Counted from the first letter of the stretch, positions 43,675-52,078 are shown. The stretch: DNA of 64,000 bases from Rhodococcus rhodochrous (GCF_014854695.1 NZ_CP027557.1:1054001-1118000), one strand, 5' to 3'. Made by a program: numbers and translations. The notes: a model not told the origin generated them from the sequence alone.

Positions 43675-44457
43675 GTGAACGAGATCACAGACAACCTGAC
43701 CGTGCTGGCGGTCGACGACGAACCGCCCGCCCTCGACGAGCTGACCTACCTGCTGCGCGCGCAGGAGGAGATCGGCGTCGTACACACCGCGGGAGACGCG
43801 ACGACCGCTCTGCGCGTGCTGCGCGACGGAGGCATCGACGCGGTCTTCCTCGACATCAACATGCCCGGACTCGACGGGCTGGAACTCGCGGGCATCCTGC
43901 GCAATTTCGCGGTGTCCCCGGCCGTGGTGTTCGTGACCGCGCACGACGATCGTGCGGTCTCCGCGTTCGACCTCGGCGCCGTCGACTACGTCCTCAAGCC
44001 GCTGCGGGAGGAACGACTCGCCGAAGCGGTCCGGCGGATCGCCGAGCGCCGCCGGCCTGCCGCGCAGGCGACATCCGACACCGGTCAGAGCGACGACGTG
44101 ATCCCGGTCGAGCTCGGCGGTGTCACCACGCTCGTGCCGCGCTCGTCGGTCCACTGGGTCGAAGCCGAGGGCGACTACGCGCGACTGCACACCGCGACCG
44201 GTTCGCACCTGGTGCGTATCCCGATATCGACGCTCGAGAACCGCTGGGCCGATGCCGGCTTCCTGCGCGTGCACCGCTCCTATCTCGTGGCGCTGCCGCT
44301 CGTCACCGGTATCCGCAGTGTGGGTTCGGGTCTCGTCGTGTGCCTGCGCAGCGACAGCAACTCCCCGCCCGTCGAACTGCCCGTCAGCCGTCGGCACACG
44401 CGGGAACTCAAGGACCGGCTCATCCGCGGTCCGATGCAGTCGTGGACGTCGCGATGA
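43675..44457 (+). CDS. LytTR-family response regulator
   Basis: 260 residues. Receiver domain 8-125 with acidic pocket VDDEPP, phospho-acceptor Asp60 in VFLDINMPGLDG, Thr in FVTAHDD and Lys in DYVLKPLREERL. After a linker the LytTR DNA-binding domain runs from about 143 (IPVELGGVTTLVPRSSVHWVEAEGDYARLHTA) to 245. GTG start. It overlaps the next small gene by ATGA, so kinase, regulator, small membrane protein and symporter form one unit; the likely targets are the symporter genes. Confidence 0.93.
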   Translation: MNEITDNLTVLAVDDEPPALDELTYLLRAQEEIGVVHTAGDATTALRVLRDGGIDAVFLDINMPGLDGLELAGILRNFAVSPAVVFVTAHDDRAVSAFDLGAVDYVLKPLREERLAEAVRRIAERRRPAAQATSDTGQSDDVIPVELGGVTTLVPRSSVHWVEAEGDYARLHTATGSHLVRIPISTLENRWADAGFLRVHRSYLVALPLVTGIRSVGSGLVVCLRSDSNSPPVELPVSRRHTRELKDRLIRGPMQSWTSR

Positions 44458-44828
44458 GCACCACCGGCGGGTCACCCCCGCAGCGGCAGCGTGTCGTCCT
44501 CGCCGAACGGCGTGGGGCGCGCATGGTCCGCACCCGGGTCGAGGTGCAGCAGCAGACTGAGGTGGGCGACGCGATGGTTCGCGGGCTGGTCCGGGCACAG
44601 CTCGGGCTCGCCCTGCGGGTCGCGCTGTTCACCGTGTGTCTGCTGGGCGCCATTCCGGTGCTGTTCCACGTCGCTCCCGGTCTCGCCGCGGTGACGGTCC
44701 TCGGGATCCGCCTGCCGTGGGTGTTGCTCGGTGTGGTCGGTTATCCGATCCTGCTCGGTATCGCGTGGGTGTATCTGCGTCTCGCCGAACGCAACGAGCA
44801 GGATTTCACCGACCTCACCGACGATTGA
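44454..44828 (+). CDS. small membrane protein paired with symporter
   Basis: 124 residues. A basic cytosolic N-terminus (PPQRQRVVLAERRGARMVRTRVEVQQQTEVGD) and two helices at about 50-72 and 80-103. It occupies the place of the DUF485 protein that precedes acetate/pyruvate-type symporters, and is 7 bp before such a gene, but the DUF485 consensus is poor. Probably an accessory subunit of the transporter downstream. Confidence 0.75.
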   Translation: MSTTGGSPPQRQRVVLAERRGARMVRTRVEVQQQTEVGDAMVRGLVRAQLGLALRVALFTVCLLGAIPVLFHVAPGLAAVTVLGIRLPWVLLGVVGYPILLGIAWVYLRLAERNEQDFTDLTDD

Positions 44829-44835
44829 CGACCCC

Positions 44836-46632
44836 ATGAGCGGATCGATTCCCGTCGTCACCGTCGTCGGTCTCGTCGCCGCGGCGATCGCCACCGTCGC
44901 GATCGGTGTGTACGGCGTGCGGATGGCGCGCACCACCTCGGATTTCCTCGTCGCTTCCCGCAGCGTCGGCCCACGCTGGAACGCCGCAGCCATCTCCGGG
45001 GAATACCTCTCGGCGGCATCCTTTCTCGGGGTGGCCGGGCTCGTCGCGAAGTTCGGTGCCGATGCCCTGTGGTATCCCGTCGGTTTCACGGCCGGCTATC
45101 TGGGTCTGCTGTTGTTCGTCGCTGCGCCGCTGCGACGTTCGGGCGCCTACACCGTCCCGGACTTCGCGGAGTTCCGGCTGGGGGAGAAGTGGCTGCGCAC
45201 GCTGTCGATGATGGTCGTGGCGATCATCTGCATCCTGTATCTGGTGCCGCAGTTCCAGGGCGCGGGACTCACGCTCAACATCCTTCTGGGAGTGCCCGAC
45301 TGGGTGGGCGTCGCCGTGGTCGGGGTGATCGTCGTGGCCAACGTGGTCGGTGGCGGGATGCGGTCGATCACCTTCGTGCAGGCCTTCCAGTACTGGCTCA
45401 AACTCACCGCGGTCGCCCTGCCCGCCCTGGTCCTCACGTTGCACTTCGTCGGCGACGACCGGGGTGTCGACGAACCCGTGCCGCCCACCGTCACCGAGAC
45501 CACCACCGTCGACGTGACGATCGATGTGGTCGTGCAGGTCGCCGAGACGCTCCCCGTCGTGGCGACCGGGGAGATCGACGGCCGGCCGGTCGCGGGTGTC
45601 TTCGAACTCGAACCGGGGGAGCACGTCCTCGGGGCCGGAACCGAACTGGTCCTCGACGCGGGGTCACCGGTGCCGGTGGTCGCCGGTGCACCGACCGACA
45701 ACGACACCTGGTCGTCGCCGGGGGCGGGGCTGGGGGCGAGCAGCGAACATCCGCTGTTCCAGGTGTATTCGCTGATGCTCGCGACCTTCCTGGGCACGAT
45801 GGGTCTGCCCCACGTGCTCGTGCGCTTCTACACCAACCCCGACGGACGGGCGGCGCGCATGACGTCGTTCGCCGTCATCGGCCTGCTCGGGCTGTTCTAT
45901 CTGTTCCCCACGCTGCTCGGGGTGTTCGCGCGCCTGTACGTCCCGCAGCTGCTCATCACCGGACGCTCCGATGCGGCAGTGCTGTTGCTGCCGGGGTCGG
46001 TGCTGTCGGGCTGGGGTGGGCAGTTGCTCGCGGCGCTGGTCGCCTCGGGTGCGATCGCGGCTTTCTTGTCGACGTCCTCCGGACTGCTGGTGAGTGTCGC
46101 CGGCGTGTTGTCCACGGACGTGCTGCGCGGCCGGGTGCGCGACTTCCGGGTGGCCGCGGTGCTCGCCGGTGTGGTGCCGCTCGTGCTCGCTCTGTCGGTG
46201 ACCTCTCTCGACCTGTCGCGTTCGGTCGGGCAGGTCTTCGCGATCGCCGCGTCGACGCTGTGTCCGCTGCTGGTGCTGGGGATCTGGTGGCGCGGCCTCA
46301 CCGCGATCGGCGCGGCGGCGGGGATGGTCGTCGGTGGTCTCGTCGCGGGCGGTGCCGCCCTGGCGACCGTGCTGCTGCCGATCGATCCGTCGGTGGCCGC
46401 CGGGTGGCCGACGGTGCTCTCCGCCTATCCGGCGGCGTTGAGCGTTCCGCTGGCGTTCCTCACGATGATCACGGCGAGTCTGCTGACCCGTCGGCGGATC
46501 CCGCGCGACGTCGGCAGGACCTTCTCCCGCATGCACGTGCCCGAGCGGCTCGGGATGGGCCGCGACCGCGAACTCGGCGCGTTCGGTGAACGGGGCCGTG
46601 ACCCCGGGAAGAGTCGCCGTTCGTCGCGGTGA
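44836..46632 (+). CDS. sodium:solute symporter with extra extracellular domain
   Basis: 598 residues of the ActP/MctC type. TTSDFLVASRSVGPRWNAAAISGEYLSAASFLGVAGLVAKFGADALWYPVGF near 35-85 is the sodium-symporter core. Between helices near residues 205 and 305 lies an insertion of roughly 100 residues rich in Val, Thr, Glu and Pro (for example TVTETTTVDVTIDVVVQVAE), beta-like and predicted outside; the second symporter at 47119 lacks it. After it the typical LMLATFLGTMGLPHVLVRFYTNPDGRAAR resumes. Likely imports a monocarboxylate under control of the upstream LytS/LytTR pair. Confidence 0.87.
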   Translation: MSGSIPVVTVVGLVAAAIATVAIGVYGVRMARTTSDFLVASRSVGPRWNAAAISGEYLSAASFLGVAGLVAKFGADALWYPVGFTAGYLGLLLFVAAPLRRSGAYTVPDFAEFRLGEKWLRTLSMMVVAIICILYLVPQFQGAGLTLNILLGVPDWVGVAVVGVIVVANVVGGGMRSITFVQAFQYWLKLTAVALPALVLTLHFVGDDRGVDEPVPPTVTETTTVDVTIDVVVQVAETLPVVATGEIDGRPVAGVFELEPGEHVLGAGTELVLDAGSPVPVVAGAPTDNDTWSSPGAGLGASSEHPLFQVYSLMLATFLGTMGLPHVLVRFYTNPDGRAARMTSFAVIGLLGLFYLFPTLLGVFARLYVPQLLITGRSDAAVLLLPGSVLSGWGGQLLAALVASGAIAAFLSTSSGLLVSVAGVLSTDVLRGRVRDFRVAAVLAGVVPLVLALSVTSLDLSRSVGQVFAIAASTLCPLLVLGIWWRGLTAIGAAAGMVVGGLVAGGAALATVLLPIDPSVAAGWPTVLSAYPAALSVPLAFLTMITASLLTRRRIPRDVGRTFSRMHVPERLGMGRDRELGAFGERGRDPGKSRRSSR

Positions 46633-46692
46633 CGCGACCGTTCGTCGCACGAGGGCACCCCTCGTCGTTCCACCTCTTGTCTCCTCTATTCG

Positions 46693-46731
46693 TGTGACAG
46701 CCGTCTCATTAGCGTTGTGATCATCCTCACC
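46693..46731. promoter_or_regulatory. two CRP/GlxR-like boxes
   Basis: TGTGA-N6-TCTCA (46693-46708) and TGTGA-N6-TCACC (46716-46731), each 9 of 10 to the CRP-family half-site pattern TGTGA-N6-TCACA. Also framed by TCGTGTGA (46690) and TCACACGA (46732). They lie 26-64 bp before the DUF485 gene start, so a cAMP-type regulator could control the symporter operon. Confidence 0.5.
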
Positions 46732-46756
46732 TCACACGACGACCAAGGAGTCGGCA

Positions 46757-47122
46757 GTGACCACAGCACCACTCAGCGAGAGTGGCGTACCCCAGCAGCG
46801 ACGGATACCGACGCCGCAGGAGTTCGTCACGATGCAGGAGAGCCCGGAGTTCCAGGAACTGCGCAGCCGTCTGCGCCGTTTCGTGTTCCCGGTGACGGCG
46901 TTCTTCCTGGCCTGGTACGCCCTGTACGTCCTGCTCGCCACCTACGCGGACGAGTTCATGGCGACGAAGGTCATCGGCAACATCAACGTCGGGCTGATCC
47001 TGGGTCTCGGCCAGTTCGTCACGACCTTCGTGATCACCGCTGTCTACGTGAAGTTCGCCGGCCGTGAGCTGGATCCGCGTTCCGCCGCGATCCGCGAGGA
47101 ACTGGAAGGACCCCTGCAGTGA
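46757..47122 (+). CDS. DUF485 family membrane protein
   Basis: 121 residues, two helices (about 47-66 and 80-102) with the DUF485 core EFQELRSRLRRFVFPVTAFFLAWYALYVLLATYADEFM. These small proteins accompany acetate/monocarboxylate symporters; the Corynebacterium counterpart next to mctC is needed for full transport. GTG start with AAGGAG seven bases upstream; its stop overlaps the symporter start (GTGA). Confidence 0.9.
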   Translation: MTTAPLSESGVPQQRRIPTPQEFVTMQESPEFQELRSRLRRFVFPVTAFFLAWYALYVLLATYADEFMATKVIGNINVGLILGLGQFVTTFVITAVYVKFAGRELDPRSAAIREELEGPLQ

Positions 47123-48753
47123 CCGTTCTCGCGCAGAGTGGGGCCGACGTCGGCAACCCGATCCTCAACATCGCCATCTTCGTCGCGTTCGTCGTCGTGA
47201 CGATGGGCCTGGTCATCAAGGCCAGCCGCACGACGAAGAAGGCCTCCGACTTCTACACCGGCGGCGGCCAGTTCTCCGGCCCGCAGAACGGCTTCGCCAT
47301 CGCCGGCGACTACCTGTCGGCCGCCTCGTTCCTCGGTATCGCCGGTGCGATCGCCGTCTACGGATACGACGGCTTCCTGTACTCGATCGGCTTCCTCGTC
47401 GCATGGCTCGTCGCCCTGCTGCTCGTCGCCGAACTGCTCCGCAACACCGGCCGGTTCACGATGGCCGACGTGCTGAGCTTCCGGCTCAAGGAACGGCCCG
47501 TCCGCATGGCAGCGGCGCTCTCGACCCTCGCGGTGTCGCTGTTCTACCTGCTCGCACAGATGGCCGGCGCCGGCGGACTCGTCGCGCTGCTGCTCGACAT
47601 CGAGGGCAAGGCCGGCCAGGCCATCGTCGTCGCGGTCGTCGGTGTGCTCATGATCGTGTACGTGCTGATCGGTGGCATGAAGGGCACGACCTACGTGCAG
47701 ATGGTCAAGGCCGTGCTGCTCATCGCCGGCGCCGGCCTGATGTTCGTGCTCGTCCTGTTCGCGGTACGGGGCAACTTCTCGCAGCTGCTCGCCGACGCCC
47801 AGGCGATGGTGTCGAGCTCGTCGAACGAGGCCGTCGCCCAGCGTGACGTGCTCGCCCCCGGTGCCAAGTACGGCATCAGCAACATGTCGCAGATCGACTT
47901 CCTCTCGCTCGGCATCGCACTGGTCCTCGGCACCGCCGGTCTGCCGCACGTGCTGATGCGCTTCTACACCGTGCCCACCGCCAAGGAAGCACGTCGCTCG
48001 GTCACCTGGGCCATCGCCCTCATCGGCGCCTTCTACCTGTTCACCCTGGTGCTCGGTTACGGTGCCGCGAAGATGGTCGGCCCCGACGCGATCCTCGGCG
48101 CTCCCGGCAAGGAGAACGCGGCGGCTCCGTTGCTGGCCTTCGAACTCGGCGGCACGCTGTTCCTCGCGATCATCTCGGCTGTCGCCTTCGCCACGATCCT
48201 CGCGGTCGTCGCCGGTCTGGCCATCACCGCCTCGGCGTCCTTCGCCCACGACATCTACGCCAGTGTCATCAAGCGTGGCAACGCCACCGAGGACGAGCAG
48301 GTGCGGGTCTCGCGGATCACGGTCGTCGTGATCGGTCTGGTGGCGATCGTCCTCGGCATCCTCGCCATGGGACAGAACATCGCCTTCCTGGTGGCCCTGG
48401 CCTTCGCGGTCGCCGCCTCGGCGAACCTGCCCACCCTGCTGTACTCGCTGTTCTGGCGGAAGTTCAACACGACCGGCGCCCTGTTCAGCATCTACGGTGG
48501 TCTGATCAGCTGCCTCGTGCTCATCGTGTTCTCCCCGGCGGTGTCCGGTGCACCCTCGGCGATGTTCCCGAACGTGGACTTCTCCTGGTTCCCGCTGTCG
48601 AACCCGGGCATCGTGTCCATCCCGCTCGCGTTCGCGCTCGGCGTCGTCGGCACCTACGTCGGACGCCGCAAGCAGGAGGACCGGTACAAGCAAGCGGAGA
48701 TGGAGGTCCGCTCGCTCACCGGCGTCGGTGTGGAGAAGGCCGTCTCCCACTGA
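47119..48753 (+). CDS. actP: monocarboxylate/acetate sodium:solute symporter
   Basis: 544 residues of the ActP/MctC type. KKASDFYTGGGQFSGPQNGFAIAGDYLSAASFLGIAGAIAVYGYDGFLYSIGFLVAW near the N-terminus, GLPHVLMRFYTVPTAKEARRSVTWAIALIG near 275 and AVVAGLAITASASFAHDIY near 360 are family landmarks. Length is standard. Imports acetate, propionate or pyruvate with sodium; which of these is not decided. With DUF485 it forms a two-gene operon preceded by CRP-like boxes and closed by a hairpin at 48767. It is a close second copy of the symporter at 44836 without the extracellular insertion. Confidence 0.93.
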   Translation: MTVLAQSGADVGNPILNIAIFVAFVVVTMGLVIKASRTTKKASDFYTGGGQFSGPQNGFAIAGDYLSAASFLGIAGAIAVYGYDGFLYSIGFLVAWLVALLLVAELLRNTGRFTMADVLSFRLKERPVRMAAALSTLAVSLFYLLAQMAGAGGLVALLLDIEGKAGQAIVVAVVGVLMIVYVLIGGMKGTTYVQMVKAVLLIAGAGLMFVLVLFAVRGNFSQLLADAQAMVSSSSNEAVAQRDVLAPGAKYGISNMSQIDFLSLGIALVLGTAGLPHVLMRFYTVPTAKEARRSVTWAIALIGAFYLFTLVLGYGAAKMVGPDAILGAPGKENAAAPLLAFELGGTLFLAIISAVAFATILAVVAGLAITASASFAHDIYASVIKRGNATEDEQVRVSRITVVVIGLVAIVLGILAMGQNIAFLVALAFAVAASANLPTLLYSLFWRKFNTTGALFSIYGGLISCLVLIVFSPAVSGAPSAMFPNVDFSWFPLSNPGIVSIPLAFALGVVGTYVGRRKQEDRYKQAEMEVRSLTGVGVEKAVSH

Positions 48754-48766
48754 TCCTCTGCGCCGC

Positions 48767-48797
48767 GTGGCCCGCTCCCGATCCGGGGGCGGGCCAC
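48767..48797. terminator. hairpin terminator of the symporter operon
   Basis: GTGGCCCGCTCCC pairs with GGGGGCGGGCCAC (one G-U) around a 5-nt loop, 13 bp after the symporter stop. Confidence 0.75.
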
Positions 48798-48835
48798 CGT
48801 CGTGTCGGGGTGCCCCGCCGGCGGAACGGACCGTC

Positions 48836-48841
48836 TACTGT
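48836..48841 (+). promoter_or_regulatory. candidate -10 for leaderless SRPBCC gene
   Basis: TACTGT followed by 8 bp and the ATG at 48850; no ribosome site. Confidence 0.45.
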
Positions 48842-48849
48842 TGCGGACC

Positions 48850-49287
48850 ATGGCGAAACTCGAAGTGTCCACCGACCTTCCGCTCGACCCGCACGCAGCG
48901 TGGGAACACGCCTCCCGCCTCGAATCGTTCGGGGAGTGGCTGAGCATCCACGACGGGTGGCGCAGCGACCTGCCGGACACCCTCGCCGAGGGCACCACCC
49001 TGCAGTCGGTGGTATCCGTCAAGGGCATGCGCAACCGCGTCACGTGGACCATCGTCGAACTGGACGCGCCGCACCACGTGGTGCTGAAGGGAACCGGCAA
49101 GGGCGGCACGAAGTTCTCGATGCGGCTCGCCGTCGCCGCCCGCGGGGACGGTTCGACGCTGTCGATGAAGATCGACCTCGGTGGTGCACCCCTGTTCGGT
49201 CCGATCGGGTCGGGGGTGGCGCGTGCCCTGCACGGCGACCTGCAGTCGTCGCTCGACACCTTCGCGCGCCGCTACGGCGGGAACTGA
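48850..49287 (+). CDS. SRPBCC protein, Rv0910-like
   Basis: 145 residues. START/SRPBCC fold: MAKLEVSTDLPLDPHAAWEHASRLESFGEWLSIHDGWRSDLP, then strands VVSVKGMRNRVTWTIVELDAPHHVVLKGTG and KFSMRLAVAARGDGSTLSMKIDLGG, with a C-terminal helix closing the pocket. It matches Rv0910 of M. tuberculosis, listed as the toxin of a predicted pair with Rv0909. Here the Rv0909-like gene is at 35923, 12.6 kb away, so coupled expression is lost. A lipid- or polyketide-binding role is equally possible for the fold. Confidence 0.82.
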   Translation: MAKLEVSTDLPLDPHAAWEHASRLESFGEWLSIHDGWRSDLPDTLAEGTTLQSVVSVKGMRNRVTWTIVELDAPHHVVLKGTGKGGTKFSMRLAVAARGDGSTLSMKIDLGGAPLFGPIGSGVARALHGDLQSSLDTFARRYGGN

Positions 49288-49320
49288 CACCTCGGCGCAG
49301 CGTGACATGACGCCCCGGTC

Positions 49321-50721
49321 TCATCGAACAGGTAGGTGAGAATCCGATGCGGCCGTGCTCCGACGGTGCAGCCGTTCCACGCCGCTTGCATACCAACGCT
49401 TACCGAAGAGCAGCGCCACGATCGCGAGTGCGTACACGAGCGGGGTCAGTTGTAGTGCGGCGAGCAGGCCGAGACGGTCGGCGAGGATCCCGACGACGAA
49501 CGGTCCGGTCGCCAGCCCCAGGACATTGTTGGCGACGGTGAGAGTGCCCAGCGCGGAGGCCCGCACCGACTCGTGGGTCAGTCGTGCCACCATGGCCGCC
49601 GTGGGACCTGAGGACCCGGCGGCGAAGAAGGCGCCGATCCCGATCAGGGTCAATTGCGCCGGGCCGGGTGCCAGCTGGAATCCGATTCCGAGGGACACGA
49701 GCGAGACGATGCAGAACGCGACGGCGCTGGTCCACTTCGCCGACGGGTTCGTGCGGCTGACCCGGTCGGTGATCATCCCGCACACCACCATGCCTGTGCC
49801 GATCAGCAGTACGAAGATCGACGCGACCATCCCGGCCTTGTCGGGGGCGAGGCCGTACTCGCGGTTGAAGAAGCTGGGCGTCCAGGCCAGCAACACGGCA
49901 GCGGTGAACATCTGCAGGCCGCCCCCGAGGTAGGCGCACCAGACGGCGGGGCTGGTGAACAGTGTGGAGATCGGGACCCGGATCGGGGGTGACGAATCCG
50001 GACGAGGAGACGATCCGGTCGGTACCGTGTCCTGACCGGCCTTGTGCGCTGCCAACCTGCCTTCGGTGACGAGGGCGCGGAACAGGGCGACGAGGATCAG
50101 GCCCAGCACCGCCATGGCTGCGAACGACCACCGCCAGCTCAGGTGCACCGCGATGACGCCACCGAGCGCGACGCCGATGACCGAACCGAACGAGCCGCCG
50201 GCCATGAAGGCGCCGCTGAGTGCGGAATGGACCCGCGGGACGAAGACACTCAGGATCACGGCGATTCCGACGCTGCCGTAGGCGGCCTCGCCGACCCCGA
50301 CCAGGAAGCGGGCGACGAGAAGCTGTTCGTAGTTGGCTGCCACGGCGCAGAACAGCGTCGCGATACTCCAGATCACCGCCATCAGGGTGAGGCTCCGTAC
50401 CCGGCCCCACCGATCGGCGAGGAGTGACAGTGGGAAGGTCAGCAGGCCGACCATCAGGGCGACGATGCTGGTGAGCGACGCGAGTTGCGAATCCGACAGT
50501 GCCCAGTCCGCTTTCAGGAACGGGAAGACCGCGCTGAGTACCTGGCGCGACATGTAGTCCGAGAGCAGCAGTGCGAAGGTCAGCGCGAAGACCAACCAGG
50601 GGTATGCGGGCCGACGGCGTGGACGCTTCTCGTGTGCCGGATCGACGAAATTCGTTGTATCGTACGGAGATTCGAGGGCGAGTGCGGCGGAGGTGCCGAT
50701 CGGGGTGGGGAGAATTCCCAT
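49321..50721 (-). CDS. MFS transporter of the AraC/BKACE regulon
   Basis: 466 residues, twelve helices. LLSDYMSRQVLSAVFPFLKADWALSDSQLASLTSIVALMVGLLTFPLSLLADRWGRVRSLTLMAVIWSIATLFCA resembles the spinster/organic-anion branch of the superfamily (D-Y-x-R in helix 1 and LADRWGRVRS in loop 2-3). ATG at 50721 has an AGGAG ribosome site. Directly downstream of the AraC-family gene on the same strand but with 181 bp between, in which a double repeat like that in front of the divergent catabolic operon is found. It is therefore the likely importer of the substrate of that pathway. Confidence 0.88.
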   Translation of the reverse strand: MGILPTPIGTSAALALESPYDTTNFVDPAHEKRPRRRPAYPWLVFALTFALLLSDYMSRQVLSAVFPFLKADWALSDSQLASLTSIVALMVGLLTFPLSLLADRWGRVRSLTLMAVIWSIATLFCAVAANYEQLLVARFLVGVGEAAYGSVGIAVILSVFVPRVHSALSGAFMAGGSFGSVIGVALGGVIAVHLSWRWSFAAMAVLGLILVALFRALVTEGRLAAHKAGQDTVPTGSSPRPDSSPPIRVPISTLFTSPAVWCAYLGGGLQMFTAAVLLAWTPSFFNREYGLAPDKAGMVASIFVLLIGTGMVVCGMITDRVSRTNPSAKWTSAVAFCIVSLVSLGIGFQLAPGPAQLTLIGIGAFFAAGSSGPTAAMVARLTHESVRASALGTLTVANNVLGLATGPFVVGILADRLGLLAALQLTPLVYALAIVALLFGKRWYASGVERLHRRSTAASDSHLPVR

Positions 50722-50862
50722 AGGAGCTCCTCGGAGGAAAGGGGATGGGGCAGGACCCGAGCAGTTCCACGACTCTCGCGCGGAGAAGGGGGCGGCGGGG
50801 CGTGCACGCCGGTTTGCCATCGTCGTGGTGCACATCACAGTAGTGGGTGTGCGAGGTGTTCA

Positions 50863-50901
50863 CTTATCCCGACGGGACACGGCTCTGTCCAATTCGGGAC
50901 A
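50863..50901 (-). promoter_or_regulatory. AraC-type double operator upstream of MFS gene
   Basis: On the minus strand TGTCCCG (50901-50895) and, 22 bp later, TGTCCCGTCGGGATAAG (50879-50863). Direct repeats two helical turns apart are the usual AraC pattern. The same two elements at the same spacing stand before the qor operon at 51951-51989. Confidence 0.75.
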
Positions 50902-50902
50902 C

Positions 50903-51913
50903 TCAGGCTTCGGAGCGTTTGCGCCACTCTCGGGGAGTCATACCGAATCGGCGGGTGAACCAGCGTGAGAACCCGCTCGGGGCCGAGAACGACAACATCT
51001 CGGAGATCTCGGCGAAGGTGTGACGCCCGCTCGCCACCAGTCGCTGCGCGAGTTCGGCCCGGGTGTCGTCGACGACCCGGGTGAAGGTCTGCCCCGACCT
51101 GGCCAGGTGCCGGTGAACGGTGCGGCGATCCACACCGAGACTCGCCGACACCTGGTCGACCGAACAGCGCCCGGTCGGTAACAGCAGTTCGACGAGTTCC
51201 CGGACCCGCCGCTCGAGCACGGGGGTCTCGGATGCCGAGAGGTCGTCGAGGACCTGTTGCGAATAACTGCGGAGGACGGGATCGGAGAGGCGATTGGGTA
51301 GATCCAGATCGCCGGTGTACACAACGATTCCGGAATAGTTGCCGTCGAAGACGAGGGGAGCGTCGAAGACGCGACGGTGCGTGCTGTCGTCGCCGGGCCG
51401 GCCGTGTTCGAAACACACCGACACGGGCCGCCAGCGGTCGCCGAGCAGGTACTGCAGAAGTTGGTGGATGACGGCGACCGCAAGTTCCGTGGCCTGGCGC
51501 ACGGGCATGGGTTCGCCCGGTTCGACGCGAAGCACGATCGTCGACAGTCCGTCACGCTCGGTGATGTCGATGAACAGCGCCTCGTTGTACGTGTGCTGGA
51601 AACGGATCAACATGCGCAGGGCGCTACGGGCGTTCGGCTCGTCGCGGATGGCCACGCTCAAGGGTCCGAGAGTCGACAGGCGTCGCCGTTCGGCGAGTCT
51701 CAGCGCGAAATCCTGGTGGGCGGTGACCGCAGCGGACAGTTCCAGCAAGCGGACGATCGACGCTGCCGGTACCCACCGGTCCTGCAGGTCGAGTCCGGAC
51801 GGGTCCAGTTCGACGCTGCGCAACAGTTCGATCGGATCGGCCGAGAGCGAGCGGGCCAGTTCGACGAATCCCGTCAGTGTTGCGTAGCGCGCCAACGGCT
51901 TCGGCAGCGTCAT
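50903..51913 (-). CDS. AraC-family activator
   Basis: 336 residues. N-terminal ligand domain of the PF12625 type (YATLTGFVELARSLSADPIELLRSVELDPSGL to about 215) and a C-terminal AraC helix-turn-helix pair: RTVHRHLARSGQTFTRVVDDTRAELAQRLVASGRHTFAEISEMLSFSAPSGFSRWFTRRFGMTPREWRK. ATG at 51913 has GAGGAG seven bases before it. It is divergent from the qor-TauD-BKACE operon and upstream of the MFS gene, both of which carry its probable operators. Family members of this type respond to small organic acids or amino alcohols. Confidence 0.92.
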   Translation of the reverse strand: MTLPKPLARYATLTGFVELARSLSADPIELLRSVELDPSGLDLQDRWVPAASIVRLLELSAAVTAHQDFALRLAERRRLSTLGPLSVAIRDEPNARSALRMLIRFQHTYNEALFIDITERDGLSTIVLRVEPGEPMPVRQATELAVAVIHQLLQYLLGDRWRPVSVCFEHGRPGDDSTHRRVFDAPLVFDGNYSGIVVYTGDLDLPNRLSDPVLRSYSQQVLDDLSASETPVLERRVRELVELLLPTGRCSVDQVSASLGVDRRTVHRHLARSGQTFTRVVDDTRAELAQRLVASGRHTFAEISEMLSFSAPSGFSRWFTRRFGMTPREWRKRSEA

Positions 51914-51950
51914 CGCGCATCTCCTCGATTTCTCGGCGACCGGACAGGAC

Positions 51951-51989
51951 TGTCCCCGAATGACAACGAATATGTCCCGTAGGGATAAG
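51951..51989 (+). promoter_or_regulatory. AraC-type double operator upstream of catabolic operon
   Basis: TGTCCCCG (51951-51958) and TGTCCCGTAGGGATAAG (51973-51989), starts 22 bp apart, 90 bp before the qor start. The second element differs by one base from the one upstream of the MFS gene. An adjoining small palindrome GGACA-GGAC-TGTCC (51942-51955) overlaps the first element. Confidence 0.75.
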
Positions 51990-52078
51990 CATCCCGGACG
52001 CCCGCTCATTAGTGTCGTGTTATCGGCGTCACACCCCCTCCGCGGTAGCAGAACGCCCGACATCCAAGGAGAACACAG

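Noticed and set aside
40500-43694. 1064-codon minus-strand open frame opposite SulP and the kinase
   Set aside because: His/Arg/Asp-biased composition typical of antisense reading in GC-rich DNA; the plus-strand genes are unmistakable.
50580-50807. Small minus-strand gene between AraC and the MFS gene
   Set aside because: Out of frame with the MFS gene and mostly inside it; no credible protein features.
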